DNA of 64,000 bases, from positions 128,969,735 to 129,033,734 of the forward strand of contig OY987298.1 in NCBI GenBank assembly GCA_963920635.1, in the 5' to 3' direction. The notes under the pieces were generated by a model. That model searched no databases, was not told where the DNA came from, and was given only the letters and a program-made list of their open reading frames with translations. Positions 44,004 through 54,630 of this stretch are shown here, in pieces. Each line of letters starts with the position of its first letter. Position 1 is the stretch's first letter. Both the position numbers and the translations under genes were made by a program. The DNA is from Pseudeuparius sepicola (Eukaryota > Arthropoda > Insecta > Coleoptera > Anthribidae).

Positions 44004-47000
44004 AATCTAATGACATTCTCATTAAAATACCTATTACTCATACTGTAGTTACAAACATTTTTTTCGTTTCTGGACTTTTTGAATGTGATGCTTATTAAAA
44101 AAAAACACAGTCCTCACTTGCAAATCACGCAGTTACATATCCGCAATATCCATAATCTGTCGCAATTTCAAATGCATTTCAAAGTTATAGCACACTGCTT
44201 CAACATAATCCTTCCCAACTTGCAACACGATTCGTCAAAGTTGTCAATGACAGAATTCATCATTTTTTAAATTTCGTAGAAAAAAATGCTTCGATTATAA
44301 AAACTATTTAGGTAAAATTGGTATTGTATGCGTGCCACTGTGTTTAATTCAACGGAATAATTCCGAGAGTAATTTGGGGAGTATCTATTTTGGGCGCGGA
44401 ATACCAGGCCTCCAGCTCCCAGATGTTATAGAAATTCCAATAATTGCATATTTGTCAGTTAGATTAATTCCCGGCAATTCAGGGCGCTATCGTTCTCCTG
44501 CGGAATTTATTACAACGCCTTTTAAATTAGATCGTTTGTTTCAATAAAGTGTAATCTCGTCAACAATTGAGCATCAACTGTCTCTGGACAGAGATTAGTG
44601 ACTGTTAAGGTGCCCGTTTGTGAATACGTACATACCTCCGAAGGGGCTGAGGGATTTATAGTTAAGTAAAATGGGTAAATAGTAGCTAATTGTAGTTTTT
44701 GGAAAGAATATCTTCCGTTGTAGGTTTGTTCTTGATTAGCCTATATTCTGTTATGAAAAGTAATTTAGTGTATCTTCACATTACCTTTATTAGTTTGATC
44801 TAGTGCCATTCACACAATACCGCATCCAGTAGTGTTATCCTTCCTGAAAAAGAAGAAAAAATATTGTTAAACGTACAGATAATAACGGAAAATTATTAAT
44901 ATGAGGCTAGCTATTATAATATCGTTTTAAGCTTGAGGTTTTGTTATAAAGATTTTCCAATAAAAACCATTCATCTTGTTCTGCTCGGTCGGGGTCGCGC
45001 CCTAGACGACAAAATCGCGCGTACTCCTTAAAATATCACAACAAGAGTTTATATTTTGATGAATTATCCCTGGGGACATGGCTCCCCGCGCAAAATGATT
45101 TATCTGCATTAATACTCATCTTTGGAACTGTCCCAGGGGAGTCTCCTGGGAAGGGACAAAGGCGCTGGAGGTGTTTGTCTTTTCAGACAGACACACCCCA
45201 GATCCCGGGAGATGGAGGTCCCATGCTTGGGCTTTGGTGCGGATAAATCGTTGTTTAGTAGTCGAATTGTTTATAATGAAACAAAGAACGTAAGATTGTG
45301 AGTGTAGATGTAAAAACAAGAAAAAGTGATAATGATCATAGCACTCAAAGTTAGAAAACCAAAAAAAACTAGTAACCGCATACACGTGTTTCATGCTATT
45401 TGGCAATCATCAGTACGGTGTAACATCAACCAAATCGAAAAGATAGGAATGATTTGGGAAGCAACACATGAAGTCCAGGCAGGAGCCAAAGGCTGCATTG
45501 TAATCAGCCAACATAAAAAATGCCTACTCAAAACAAAAACAACAAATTTGACACTTAAGCATGCATCATATGATAACCAGAGGTTACGTTTCCTATGCTA
45601 AAGTCCAACATTCTACTCTTCCCATCGTTCTTAAAACTACACTAGTTCACTACTTACTAACTTAACTATACGTCTTTTGTCCAATAACCCCAAAATCTCC
45701 TCAAAAAACAAGAATAACGCAAAAGTAAATACTCGAAACACATTAACACAAACCGGAGAAATCTCAACGAACTCTGGATCAGCTGTTGGGGCATAATAAA
45801 ACAAATGCGCATCGATCACAAAGAGCTCGTGCAACGTTGCCACGTTAGCCAGAATAAGCAATTTATTAAGGATATTATTTATAGACCAAGTAGGATCAGT
45901 AAATTCACAAAATCAATAAAATTTATTGTTAAACGATAACTGTCCAAATTTTTACTATATGTAGATTGTACATATTAATTAATTATTCCAAATTGATGTT
46001 TATTAACGTTGGTTACACATTTATTTTGTAATTACAAGATAAATTTACGAAGAAGTTTGGAAATGGTGCAATCATTGCATTGTTTTTTTTTCTATTACTA
46101 ACTCAGACAAACAATGTTTCTAATCAATTTTTATCTTGGCAGGGTCTGTATTGTATTGAATTATTAGTCTATGTTTATTATTTGTCTGAGTTAAATATCC
46201 TGTCGTTTTGTCCATGTTTTCTAATTCATGTCATGAGAAAAAGGAGACATAAATATAGGCAGAAGAATTGTTGAAACCGCCTTCAAAAATTTCCGGTACA
46301 CCAACTTTCAAACTTTAATTTTGGACCGAATTAAAACTGATAAATTATTGTAGTGTCTCACAATTCTTAAGACTCGATACTAAGTTGAGGTATAGGTATT
46401 TTAATTTAGTTATTAGTTTTTATAAAAAATGGTATGCAAAATTTCAATAATGCTTCCGACAGTCTATGTATATCTGTCTATCTTCATATGTAAACCAACA
46501 ATAGGGAAATCGGGAAATAAAAAAGAACTAATGAATGGAGCTTATTCTTCTTGAGGCTACACTACAAATTGACCGATGCCCCATGGCACACTTGATATGT
46601 TAACTTGCTGATTTTAGGAACACCCGGTATAACGAATTATTATTTGTTAGAAGATGCCCCTCCCTCGCTTAAAATGATTAATGTGCCTTACCAAGAATCT
46701 GTGGAATTATGCCTAAGAACTGGTGTGTTCTGAAACCGGACAAAGGCTCCCGAAATGCTCGTCTTCACAGGCGCTTTGGAGGCAATTCCCCAAATATCTT
46801 AGTCTTAACAAAGATAAAAATTACTTTGTGTCTAATAATAGAGATTAGTAGAAATACATGTTTTCTTAAAAGCTAAGTCTATAAATTGACTGCGACCTGT
46901 GCAACAAATTTTGAAACTGAACGAATACTGCCTCATATCACAATTGAATTACTTGCTCACATTATTAATCTACTCTGTCGAGAAGAACAGCCTAAATCGA

Positions 47001-47252
47001 ATGTTTGAAATGAGAGATCTCATAAAACATATAGACAAGTTATAATGAAAAAATATACTAGGTTCGATAATGTGAACCAGGCCTAAAAGTGTCATCAGCG
47101 AGACTGTATGAAGATTGTGGATCAACCAGATCTTTATTTCGACATGAATTCTTGTGGAGATAGAAAGTCCAATGCACCGATATCTAATTTCCACTTTTAT
47201 TAAAATGAGAACATGGAAAATTAGTGATATACATAATATGAACTACACTACA
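44004..47252. other. 3.2 kb without a recognisable gene
   Basis: Frames of 60-96 codons at 44079-46274 are scattered over both strands and unassigned. A degenerate solo end 'aacacccggtata' lies at about 46619. No RNA gene was recognised. Confidence 0.45.
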
Positions 47253-47904
47253 CGGGCGCACACATGCTACTATCGAATCCGATTGTCTGAAACGATTATC
47301 GGATCCGACTACTTGAAGTTCATGTCTATAATGTAATGCAATGATCACCCCGCACACATTCGATGCTATATCGGATCGCACGTCCGACTCTGATGCAAAG
47401 GAAGTGCGTCCGATCAAGTTGCCCGATAAAAAAACTGAACCGATTGTCTGAAGGCGCAATATACATGTTTGTAAATTGTTTCATCGCACACATCAGACTA
47501 TTTTCATCAGTTTATGGCATTCTCGGGAGAGAACCAGTGTCGGTGAGGTTTTTGTTTCCATTTGTTTTAGTACGTAGGTACATATAGGTACTAATATTTT
47601 ATAAGGCATTTCGCTTTTATAAATAAATTAATTAATTAACAACTATGCGCGTGTATTTAAGGGATGCACCCAGTAGCGACGCTTTGTCTTTTTTTTCTAC
47701 TTCTCAAGCAAGAAAGCAATATAAATTCTATGTTGTCCATTGTGGCACAAATTATTATAACACTTTGATGACACACCACTGGGCAGGCGGAAAATACTGT
47801 GCTAAAAGCCTACTCAAAAATTGGATATGTGCGACAGTTCTCAGATTCTCGTGTCCGATAATCGTTTCAGACAATCGGATTCGATAGTAGCATGTGTGCG
47901 CCCG
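47253..47904. mobile_element. 652-bp element with perfect 51-bp TIRs (CGGGCGCACACATG)
   Basis: 47253-47303 and 47854-47904 are perfect 51-bp reverse complements beginning 'cgggcgcacacatgctacta'. The ends differ from the CAGGG class and no TA, TTAA or 8-bp duplication is obvious. At about 47350-47460 there are diverged internal copies of pieces of the TIR (cgcacacattcgatgcta, 'ccgattgtctgaaggcgca'). Short frames inside do not resemble a transposase. The superfamily is unknown. Confidence 0.85.
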
Positions 47905-47920
47905 CCTTTTTTAAGCGTGA

Positions 47921-48021
47921 ACCTCCACGTGACTGCAAATCCGCAACAGACTAGTAGCGATAGAAAAAATGTCGAATGAAATCTGTCGGCTCTTTTATTT
48001 TACCGATGGTCACGTGGAGGT
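47921..48021. repeat. 101-bp inverted repeat, ACCTCCACGTGAC ends
   Basis: 47921-47933 and 48009-48021 are perfect 13-bp mirrors containing the CACGTG palindrome. It lies 16 bp from the 47.25-kb element. It could be a very small MITE. Confidence 0.55.
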
Positions 48022-48240
48022 TTTGGACATAATTAAAGCTTCAACGAATTGAAGCGTCGGTGAAAGTATTGCTTATTACATAAGTTGCATTATTTACTAA
48101 ACGGGAAAGTTTACATGAAAATTATCATTATATGTTTCTATATTCTTAAGATCGTCGAAATTAGTGAATTTTAAAGTGACTTAACCTGTATAAATCGTTA
48201 GTTCAAAGCCAGACTAGAAATTTTCAAGTAGGAATTAAAC

Positions 48241-48310
48241 GGTATGAAATCAGAAATCGCTTTTAGGCGTCGGCCGTATGGGCCCCACGCCTATTGAAGG
48301 GCGCCCGAAT
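48241..48310 (+). repeat. Left copy of a GC-rich duplication, interrupted
   Basis: 'gccgtatgggccccacgcct' and 'gaagggcgcccgaa' resemble 49213-49275 ('ccatatgggcatcactcgtg', 'cgaagggcgccccgatcgg'). The copy continues after the inserted element at 49103 (caatcggaaaagcagtttgg against atcggaaaggccgtttgg). This indicates that the 48.3-kb element landed inside one unit of a duplication. Confidence 0.55.
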
Positions 48311-48408
48311 AGAGCCCTGCACGGGCCGAAATTTTTAGGCCCGACCCGGCCCGGCCCGAAATATTGTCATACCAAGCCCGGCCCGAAAAGCCCGGCCTTA
48401 AAAATCCG

Positions 48409-48534
48409 AAAAGCCCGCCGGGCCCGAAAAGCCCGCCGGGCCCGTAAAACCCGCCGGTCCCGAAAAACCCGCCGGTCCCGAAAAACCCGCCGGGCCCGAT
48501 AAGCCCGCCGGGCCCGTAAAACCCGCCGGGCCGG
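48409..48534 (+). repeat. 18-bp minisatellite, seven units
   Basis: Seven consecutive 18-bp units of the form 'aaaagcccgccgggcccg' fill 126 bp exactly. Variants are taaaacccgccggtcccg and ataagcccgccgggcccg. Because 18 is divisible by three, every frame stays open. Confidence 0.92.
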
Positions 48535-48834
48535 AACTTCCCAAAAGAACTGCATCTCATATTCGTATCCCATCCCAATAAACTAAATTGTTCGGAAGAA
48601 GAATATAGATATTATACGCATATTATATGTATGTATTCATTTTAATATAAACTATTTTATAATAAAAAAAACTATTGTGATAACACCTCTACAATTTATT
48701 TTGAAGCTTGATACCCAAGAAAATGATTATGAAAATATAATAGACAACCAGGAAAGCAAACTAATCTATTTTAAAAGAAGTTACCCTTTTAGTTATTTAT
48801 TTACCTAAAAGTACATGACAATAAAATTATTTAG

Positions 48835-48975
48835 GCCTGAAAAGCCCGCCAGGCCCGATAGGCCCGAAAAGCCCGCCAGGCCCGATAGGCCCGAACGGAC
48901 CGAAAGGCCCGAATGGCCCGCCAGGCCCGAAAGGCCCGCTAGGCCCGAAAAGCCCGCCAGGCCCGAAAAGCCCAA
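48835..48975 (+). repeat. Second GCCCG array, ~9-bp subunits
   Basis: Built from nine-base subunits gcccgaaaa, gcccgccag, gcccgatag and gcccgaacg in varying order. It is less regular than the 18-bp array and on the same strand. Confidence 0.8.
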
Positions 48976-49102
48976 GTTATGACAAGGAAAACCCGAAAAG
49001 CCCGATAATAAAAATATTATGGCCCGGCCCGGCCCGAACCTTGCTTTCGGGCCGGGCCGGTCCTAGGCCCGAATAGGAAAGCCCGGCTCGTGCAGGGCTC
49101 TA

Positions 49103-49330
49103 CAATCGGAAAAGCAGTTTGGCACTCGGAACTTGTTTTCGATTTTTTAATGGGCTGGCGTTTCGAACCTAGATCGTCGATCGAGTTCAACTTTCGCGTG
49201 TTGCCCGGGATCCATATGGGCATCACTCGTGCCGAAGGGCGCCCCGATCGGAAAGGCCGTTTGGACCATTTTTCCGAATTTGGGTTTCGCGATGCTGCAG
49301 GGAGCGCCCTGTATACACCATCTCTAGGGC
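49103..49330 (+). repeat. Right part of interrupted unit and second duplication unit
   Basis: 49103-49135 completes the left unit, and 49213-49290 is the second, uninterrupted unit. A solo 'gcgccctgtata' end follows at about 49305. Frames on both strands (105 and 144 codons) run through this GC-rich DNA and look like chance. Confidence 0.5.
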
Positions 49331-49479
49331 CACTCGGCTCGGTTCTGTTGCTTTCGGCTTCGCGACAAGTGACATTATTAGCACAGTATGGTGACAATAT
49401 CCAGTAAAAGTAACTGGATGTCCTTACTGGTAGAATAATTTTATCCTGCACACCTGATCATAGATCTAGATGACTATAC

Positions 49480-49559
49480 GACGGATATCGGTCGTGGTCG
49501 TATATTCACCAGCCAGACAAGGACGGGAGTTGTGGCGTAGGGCCCAACATTCGCTGAAC
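49480..49559. repeat. Half copy of the 2.58-kb foldback MITE
   Basis: 'cgacggatatcggtcg', 'gacaaggacgggagttgtgg' and 'acattcgctgaacaaag' match the right half of 2581-2712. It carries a small tandem duplication, gtcgtggtcgta. Confidence 0.75.
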
Positions 49560-50580
49560 AAAGTTTAGTATTTGGAACAGGTATCGTCATGGAACCCGAA
49601 CGTAACGTACCTGTTATTGAAAAATACTGATTTATATCATCTATACAGAATATACACGGAAGCCTACGGGAACGGCACCGGCGGAAGCTACGGAGTCGGC
49701 AAACTTTCTAGTCTAGGGAGTCAAATGGTATTTATATACAAGTGGTGCAAGCTCTACGGCGACGTTTGGATAGTCCCGATAATAATTGCTATCGATACTC
49801 CCCAGACAGCGGCCGCGGCCACTCAGCGGGCGGAAACATAAAGTGGGTGGTGTAAAATAGTCCCAGCAATTGCTACTCATCCTATCCTACTAACGTCGAG
49901 CGGACAGCAGACTGTCGGTTTGTGAGACGACACAGCTTAATCGGTTCAGCGGGGTCTCACTAATGGCCTACCTAATCGGTTATCGGCTGAAGACACCAAA
50001 CTACCAACCGGACCGGTCGGTCGAGATTTTATTGCCGGAGAACTAGGCCGCGCCGGTTAGATGTAGTCCGCGACGCCATCTATCGGCGGTTCGGGCGGAT
50101 TAGGGATTAGGCGGACCCGCAAATAATGACGAGGAGTCACAGTTGCCGACTATGGTTTAGTGGTAATATGTAACCGAAAAATTAAGGGAAAAGCGCGGTA
50201 ACTTTGTTACAACAGGTTAAGTGGATCACCCTGTACACACTGACCGTGGCCACGTTGATTATTTAAACTTCCAAAGCAGGCAATTAAGCTATCCGCTTCG
50301 GCTATCCGGCGGGCATTGCCGGGCAGAAAACGAGATTAAAGGCCGGCATTGTGTGTTTAATCCTCCCTACGTGGCTGCGAATTCCGCTGACCGGCTCTTT
50401 GGGCCGCCTTTGTGGCCTACCGTTGTTTTGCTCCGAACGTGCCTTCCGGATACGCGCCGCCCTAGGGACTCGCAACTGCGGAAATGCCCGTCCAGATAAG
50501 GTCCAGATTACTTCTTATAACAAAGCCGACGGATTGCAGTTTCGTACATTGGTTTCTAAAGAACGGTTTTAACGAACCAG
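49560..50580. other. GC-richer single-copy stretch, unassigned frames
   Basis: Contains an 89-codon frame (49572-49841) and a 92-codon frame (50221-50499), neither recognisable, CpG-rich patches (gcggccgcggcc near 49810) and a solo 'ggatcaccctgta' at 50223-50235. The composition hints at host regulatory or exonic DNA. Confidence 0.3.
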
Positions 50581-50834
50581 AACATACACTGCAGGTATTC
50601 GATGTTTAATAAATCTTCTATAGGAAAAATTAATATATTTCATTTCTATAAATACGGGCTTTTGTGGCTTTGACGGATATTGCGGTAAGTAAAGGAGGTT
50701 CAGGCACCTCGCTAATTGTTCACACTTTTGAAAAATGGCGATACGCTGGATTGCCTGCCCACTGATTTTATAAAAGAAGGACACTCGTGTTTGTACTACA
50801 GAAAATCAATCGTTTGCACGCTTTTTCTTCTATA

Positions 50835-50985
50835 CAGGGTCCTCAGTTCGACTTAACAGTGGGTGTGAAAGACAAAAAAAAACTAGTTGAAATTTGAGCT
50901 TCTGGGAATCAGCCCTGCTTGATTTCTTGATTATAAACTAATTCGTACAGGTGGGATTCCACCTTGTAGTGTAAAGGAGCCCAGA
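50835..50985 (+). mobile_element. Half copy of the 41.76-kb palindrome family
   Basis: TA, then 'cagggtcctcagttcgactt', 'tgaaatttgagcttctggg' and 'atcagccctgcttg'. These are the same blocks, in the same order, as the mirrored right arm of 41760-42510. The right end is missing. Confidence 0.65.
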
Positions 50986-51239
50986 TTTAACCCCCTATAT
51001 TTTTTTAACTTTTAAATATCGAACACGAACACGTAGTGGTTTTCCCGCGCGTTTGAGTTTTGAGCAAGGTCACAATGTAAAATTGGATCCATGTGTCTAA
51101 GAAACCACTGATCTTCTATTAAAGGTAATAATATTTTGCGAGTACTAATAAAAAGGTCACTTTTTGGAGCCTATTAAACTTGGAGCCTAAAACTTGTATT
51201 ATAAGCAGTTTCTCAATATGTAATATGAATCACAAGCAG

Positions 51240-51795
51240 TTGCCTAAATTGAACCGGGGTTTAGCTCATTGTTGTGACAAGGGAGTATGGCTACATTGCA
51301 AATGCATATAGAAGTGAGTTTGCGAAGAAGTTTATTTGCCTGGTGTAGAATAATTTTCTACTTTAAAATTTTCAATATTTCCAAAGCTACTACTATAATA
51401 ATTTTTGTATTTATTTTTAGAATTTATCATTATGCTACTCGGGTCTTTAAAATATGCAAATCTGTAGCTCTGTTTTTATTTCTGGATGAACATTTATTTT
51501 TGTTTTGAAAGTACTAACTGCTTGCTTAGAGGTATAGGTTCAATTTGAGGAAGTAGGGGTTCAAATTAGGCAGGCAATTCAATTTCCTAAATTGAACCAT
51601 TTGAAATCCTTCAAACAAATCTTGCTCTGAATAAACTAGGTTACACGAATTATTATGATTATTATGATATTATTGGTATGATTCTCAAAAGTGTAATTAA
51701 AATGTTGACGCCGCTCGAACTATTTAGGATAATATTTTACAATACTATAAGCATTTTCCCGAAAAATTGTTCAATTTGGGCTACTTTACCCTACA
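51240..51795. repeat. Region with repeated GGTTCAATTTG motifs
   Basis: 'cctaaattgaacc' at about 51245 and 51586, 'ggttcaatttgaggaagtag' at about 51537 and 'gttcaatttgggctacttta' at about 51770 recur in both orientations, like the motif-bearing elements at 23.3, 29.3 and 62.45 kb. Element borders are not certain. Confidence 0.45.
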
Positions 51796-52139
51796 TTACA
51801 TTCGGTTCCTCCCGGGGAACATAGGCTTGACTACTACCAATATCTCCATTTTCATTATCACCTATCAGCTTGCCAGAGGTTTCCACCTTCATCCAGATAC
51901 CCTGTATAGGTACTGTATATAAGACAGTGGAATTTCACGAACTTGACCTTCAAAATCAACTCGGAACATGGTTTTTGTGATATATTTCCGTTTTTCGTGA
52001 ACATAAACACTAAGAAGACCGTGACAGGCCAGTACTAAACTTATATTGGATCAGCTCCAACTAAGGAGAGAAGAGAGAAGCAAACATCGCTGTGATTCCT
52101 GACAGTGAAAGTTCTTCCCAAAAACGGAATAGAACATAT
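51796..52139. other. Intergenic; one solo element end
   Basis: A 'gataccctgtata' end lies at about 51895; otherwise nothing. Confidence 0.4.
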
Positions 52140-52626
52140 TGTAACGAAAAATGCCTCTAAAGTCGTTATATCAGCTTTTAATGAACACCTTTGCACAGTT
52201 TTCTAACCTAGTCAAAGATTTGGCAGATAAATTTTAGGTTTTATAATTTTTATGATGGCATTTTCCTTTACAGCTTATGGCCTGAGGCCATTTTCTTTTA
52301 TATTAGTTTTTCATGGTTTTCCCTGTATTAGAGCTTCCATAGGTTTTCTAGAAATTTGCTTCAATTTTATTATTTGTGCGTACTATCACAGACTAACGTT
52401 ACAAAGCTATTTATTCTGTGGTACTATTATTGGCCAGGAATATTCTAGAGTAGTCTCCAGTCTTCCATTGGAGTATATAAGCCCTATAGGAATTGAGTCC
52501 GGAAATAAATAAAAGGTTGGAAAGCGATTTTGCTGCAAGTTTGAGAGCAAGTTAATTTGTGTATTCTACAATAAAGGTGGTAACCAGGGTAACGAATTTG
52601 GAGTGTTATTGTTGAAATTCGGTACA
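52140..52626 (+). repeat. Solo LTR, 487 bp, ATAT target duplication
   Basis: Runs TGTAACG...GGTACA, flanked on both sides by ATAT (52136-52139 and 52627-52630). A TATA box tatataa at 52474-52480 and AATAAA at 52570-52575 are in the order expected of an LTR promoter and polyadenylation signal. Homologous copies lie at 11655-12178 (minus) and 13208-13393. Ty3/gypsy elements of the 17.6/297 type are known to duplicate ATAT, which suggests that group. No internal retroelement sequence remains. An 86-codon frame inside is chance. Confidence 0.85.
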
Positions 52627-53335
52627 ATATTGGTAAGGTGTGGGTTGTTTTCCATCGGCATTTCCTGATAGAGTTAATAAATATAAACAAGCAATGGCCA
52701 ATAGACAGAAGAAAAGGGAATAAATGGGAAAAAGTTAGAGAAAATTTTTATTTCATTAAATTAGTCAAGATTCACAATAATGGAAATGTGGCAAGTGACG
52801 ATTTTAAATTTATATTACTGTATTTAGTTATTTTCTTGAATATCATTCCTGAAATGCTTATATAATTATAGGAATGTGTGATGTATCCTATATCTTCAGA
52901 TTTCTATGCCTCCATTATAGCACACTTAATGCATAGCCAGTGGGGAATTATAACACATATTATTTTTAAACCCAGAGACCTGCTACTCCTCAAATATAAC
53001 TTAATAGACAAATTAATGGTTTAATGAGGTTTTCCTGCTTAACCCAATTTTGCACTCTCGACACTTCCGCATCCTGTTATAGGAAGTCAGAAGTCATTAT
53101 AAAGCAATGAAATGCAACAGAATGTGGACTACGGACACACGAAGCAAAATTTGCTATGATAAAATAATAGGTACCTAATTATTATCTAAAATTTTTCTAT
53201 GGCGAAAACTGGTTCATTTATAAATATTTGAGTTTTTTCGCAACCAGAACATGAAACAAACGGGTTAGAAGACAACTTTCTTCTTTCTCAATAGTTGTTA
53301 GGAAGAACAAGCAATATAACTGCATACAATACATA
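52627..53335. other. Intergenic, no recognised feature
   Basis: AT-rich; a 75-codon frame at 52638-52865 is not recognisable. Confidence 0.4.
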
Positions 53336-54630
53336 CAGGGTGTCTCATTTTGATCTGGAACACCCCTGTAAAATTTGAACTGGCTTACGGATTTTAACGA
53401 TTTTTTTTTGTATACAGGGCCCTCCTAGACGTACTTATCAAACACTTTTCAATGACCATACGATTATTCCAGGGCCGGATTAAAATTTTTTTTGACCCAA
53501 ATTTTCGAGTTAAGGTATCAGCGATTTTTTTATCTTAAATCTGATAACGTGGCGTTAATCAGCGCCCCTGAAAACCCTCAGATTCCAAATTTCAAGAAAT
53601 TATTCACACAAATTATACTTTTTACACTGCATCACAATTGCAAAAAATAAAAATTTCAATTTGAGTTCAGCTATTAAGGTGGCTATGGAAACAAGTGAAA
53701 ATGGTAAAAAGAGGTCCACAGGGGACAATCGTAATAAACCGATCGGAAACTGTACTCGGTTTCTATTTCCGGTATTGCTGTATAGTACAAATTTTATGCC
53801 ATTTGAGACGCAAGAGAGCTCGCTGCCGTCGCAGGCAGTCGTACAAGTGCAAACACATTGAGAAATGTTAATTTTTTGGTACAAATAATAAAGTATAAGA
53901 TTATACACTACAAAGTAGGTACTAGGTACGTATTTTAAGAATGTAATTAAAAGCAGCAATATTTTAAACGGCAGGAACGTATTGACGAATCGATTAGAAA
54001 TTACATTTTATACTCAATAAATTATTTGTAACACCTAAATTATTTTAGCAACATCGACCCCTGAATAACATTTGTTGTAAAAATGCATAAACTGACATTT
54101 CTGCAAGCCATTGTTTTGTCCACGGCTGCCTGCGGCGGCAGCGAGCTCTCTTGCGTCTCAAATGGCATAAAAGTTGTACTGTACAGCAATAATGAAAAGA
54201 GAAACCGAGTACAGTTTCCGATCAGGTTTATTACCATTGTCCCCTGTGGACCTCTTTTTACCATTTTCACTTGTTTCCATAGCCACCTTAATAGCTGAAC
54301 TCAAATTGAAATTTTGATTTTTTGCAATTGTGATGCAGTGTAAAAAGTATAATTCGTGGGAATAATTTCTTGAAATTTTGAATCTGGGGGTTTTCAGGGG
54401 CGCTGATTAACGCCACGTTATCAGATTTCCGATAAAAAATCGCTGATACCTTAACTCTAAATTTTGGGTAAAAATATTTTTAAAACCGGCCCTGGAATAA
54501 TCGTATGGTCATTGAAAAGTGTTTGATAAGTGCGTCTAGGAGGACCCTGTATACAAAAAAAAAATTCGTTAAAATTCGTAAGCCAGTTCAAATTTTACAG
54601 GGGTGTTCCAGATCAAAATGAGACACCCTG
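53336..54630. mobile_element. 1295-bp two-layer palindromic element
   Basis: The outer TA-flanked ends 'cagggtgtctcattttgatc' and 'gatcaaaatgagacaccctg' enclose, about 80 bp further in and on both sides, a second TA-CAGGGCCCTCCTAGACG end and its mirror. Symmetry continues through the element ('attaaggtggctatggaaac' against its complement) to a short unique centre near 53970. Mirror frames at 53600-53959 (-) and 54083-54298 (+) give the same ELSCVSNGIK peptide because the arms mirror. It shares the agggccgg...ttaatcag block with the 13.7-kb element. Confidence 0.9.

Larger units (their letters stand above)
48312..49100. mobile_element. TIR element carrying GC-rich minisatellites
   Basis: The ends 'gagccctgcacgggcc' and 'ggctcgtgcagggctc' are inverted and bordered by TA on each side. 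Inside are two arrays of gcccg-type units (48409-48534 and about 48835-48975) separated by an AT-rich spacer, plus 'cggcccggcccga' blocks near both ends. The frames with GPGGFFG-like repeats merely translate the array. No transposase was found, so the class is uncertain. Confidence 0.7.

Noticed and set aside
48278..48578. Collagen-like open frames rich in GPGG repeats
   Set aside because: They are translations of an 18-bp minisatellite, open in several frames on both strands because the unit length is divisible by three.
53600..54298. Two frames on opposite strands encoding similar peptides, suggesting a gene pair
   Set aside because: They lie in the mirrored arms of one palindromic element, so the similarity is structural.
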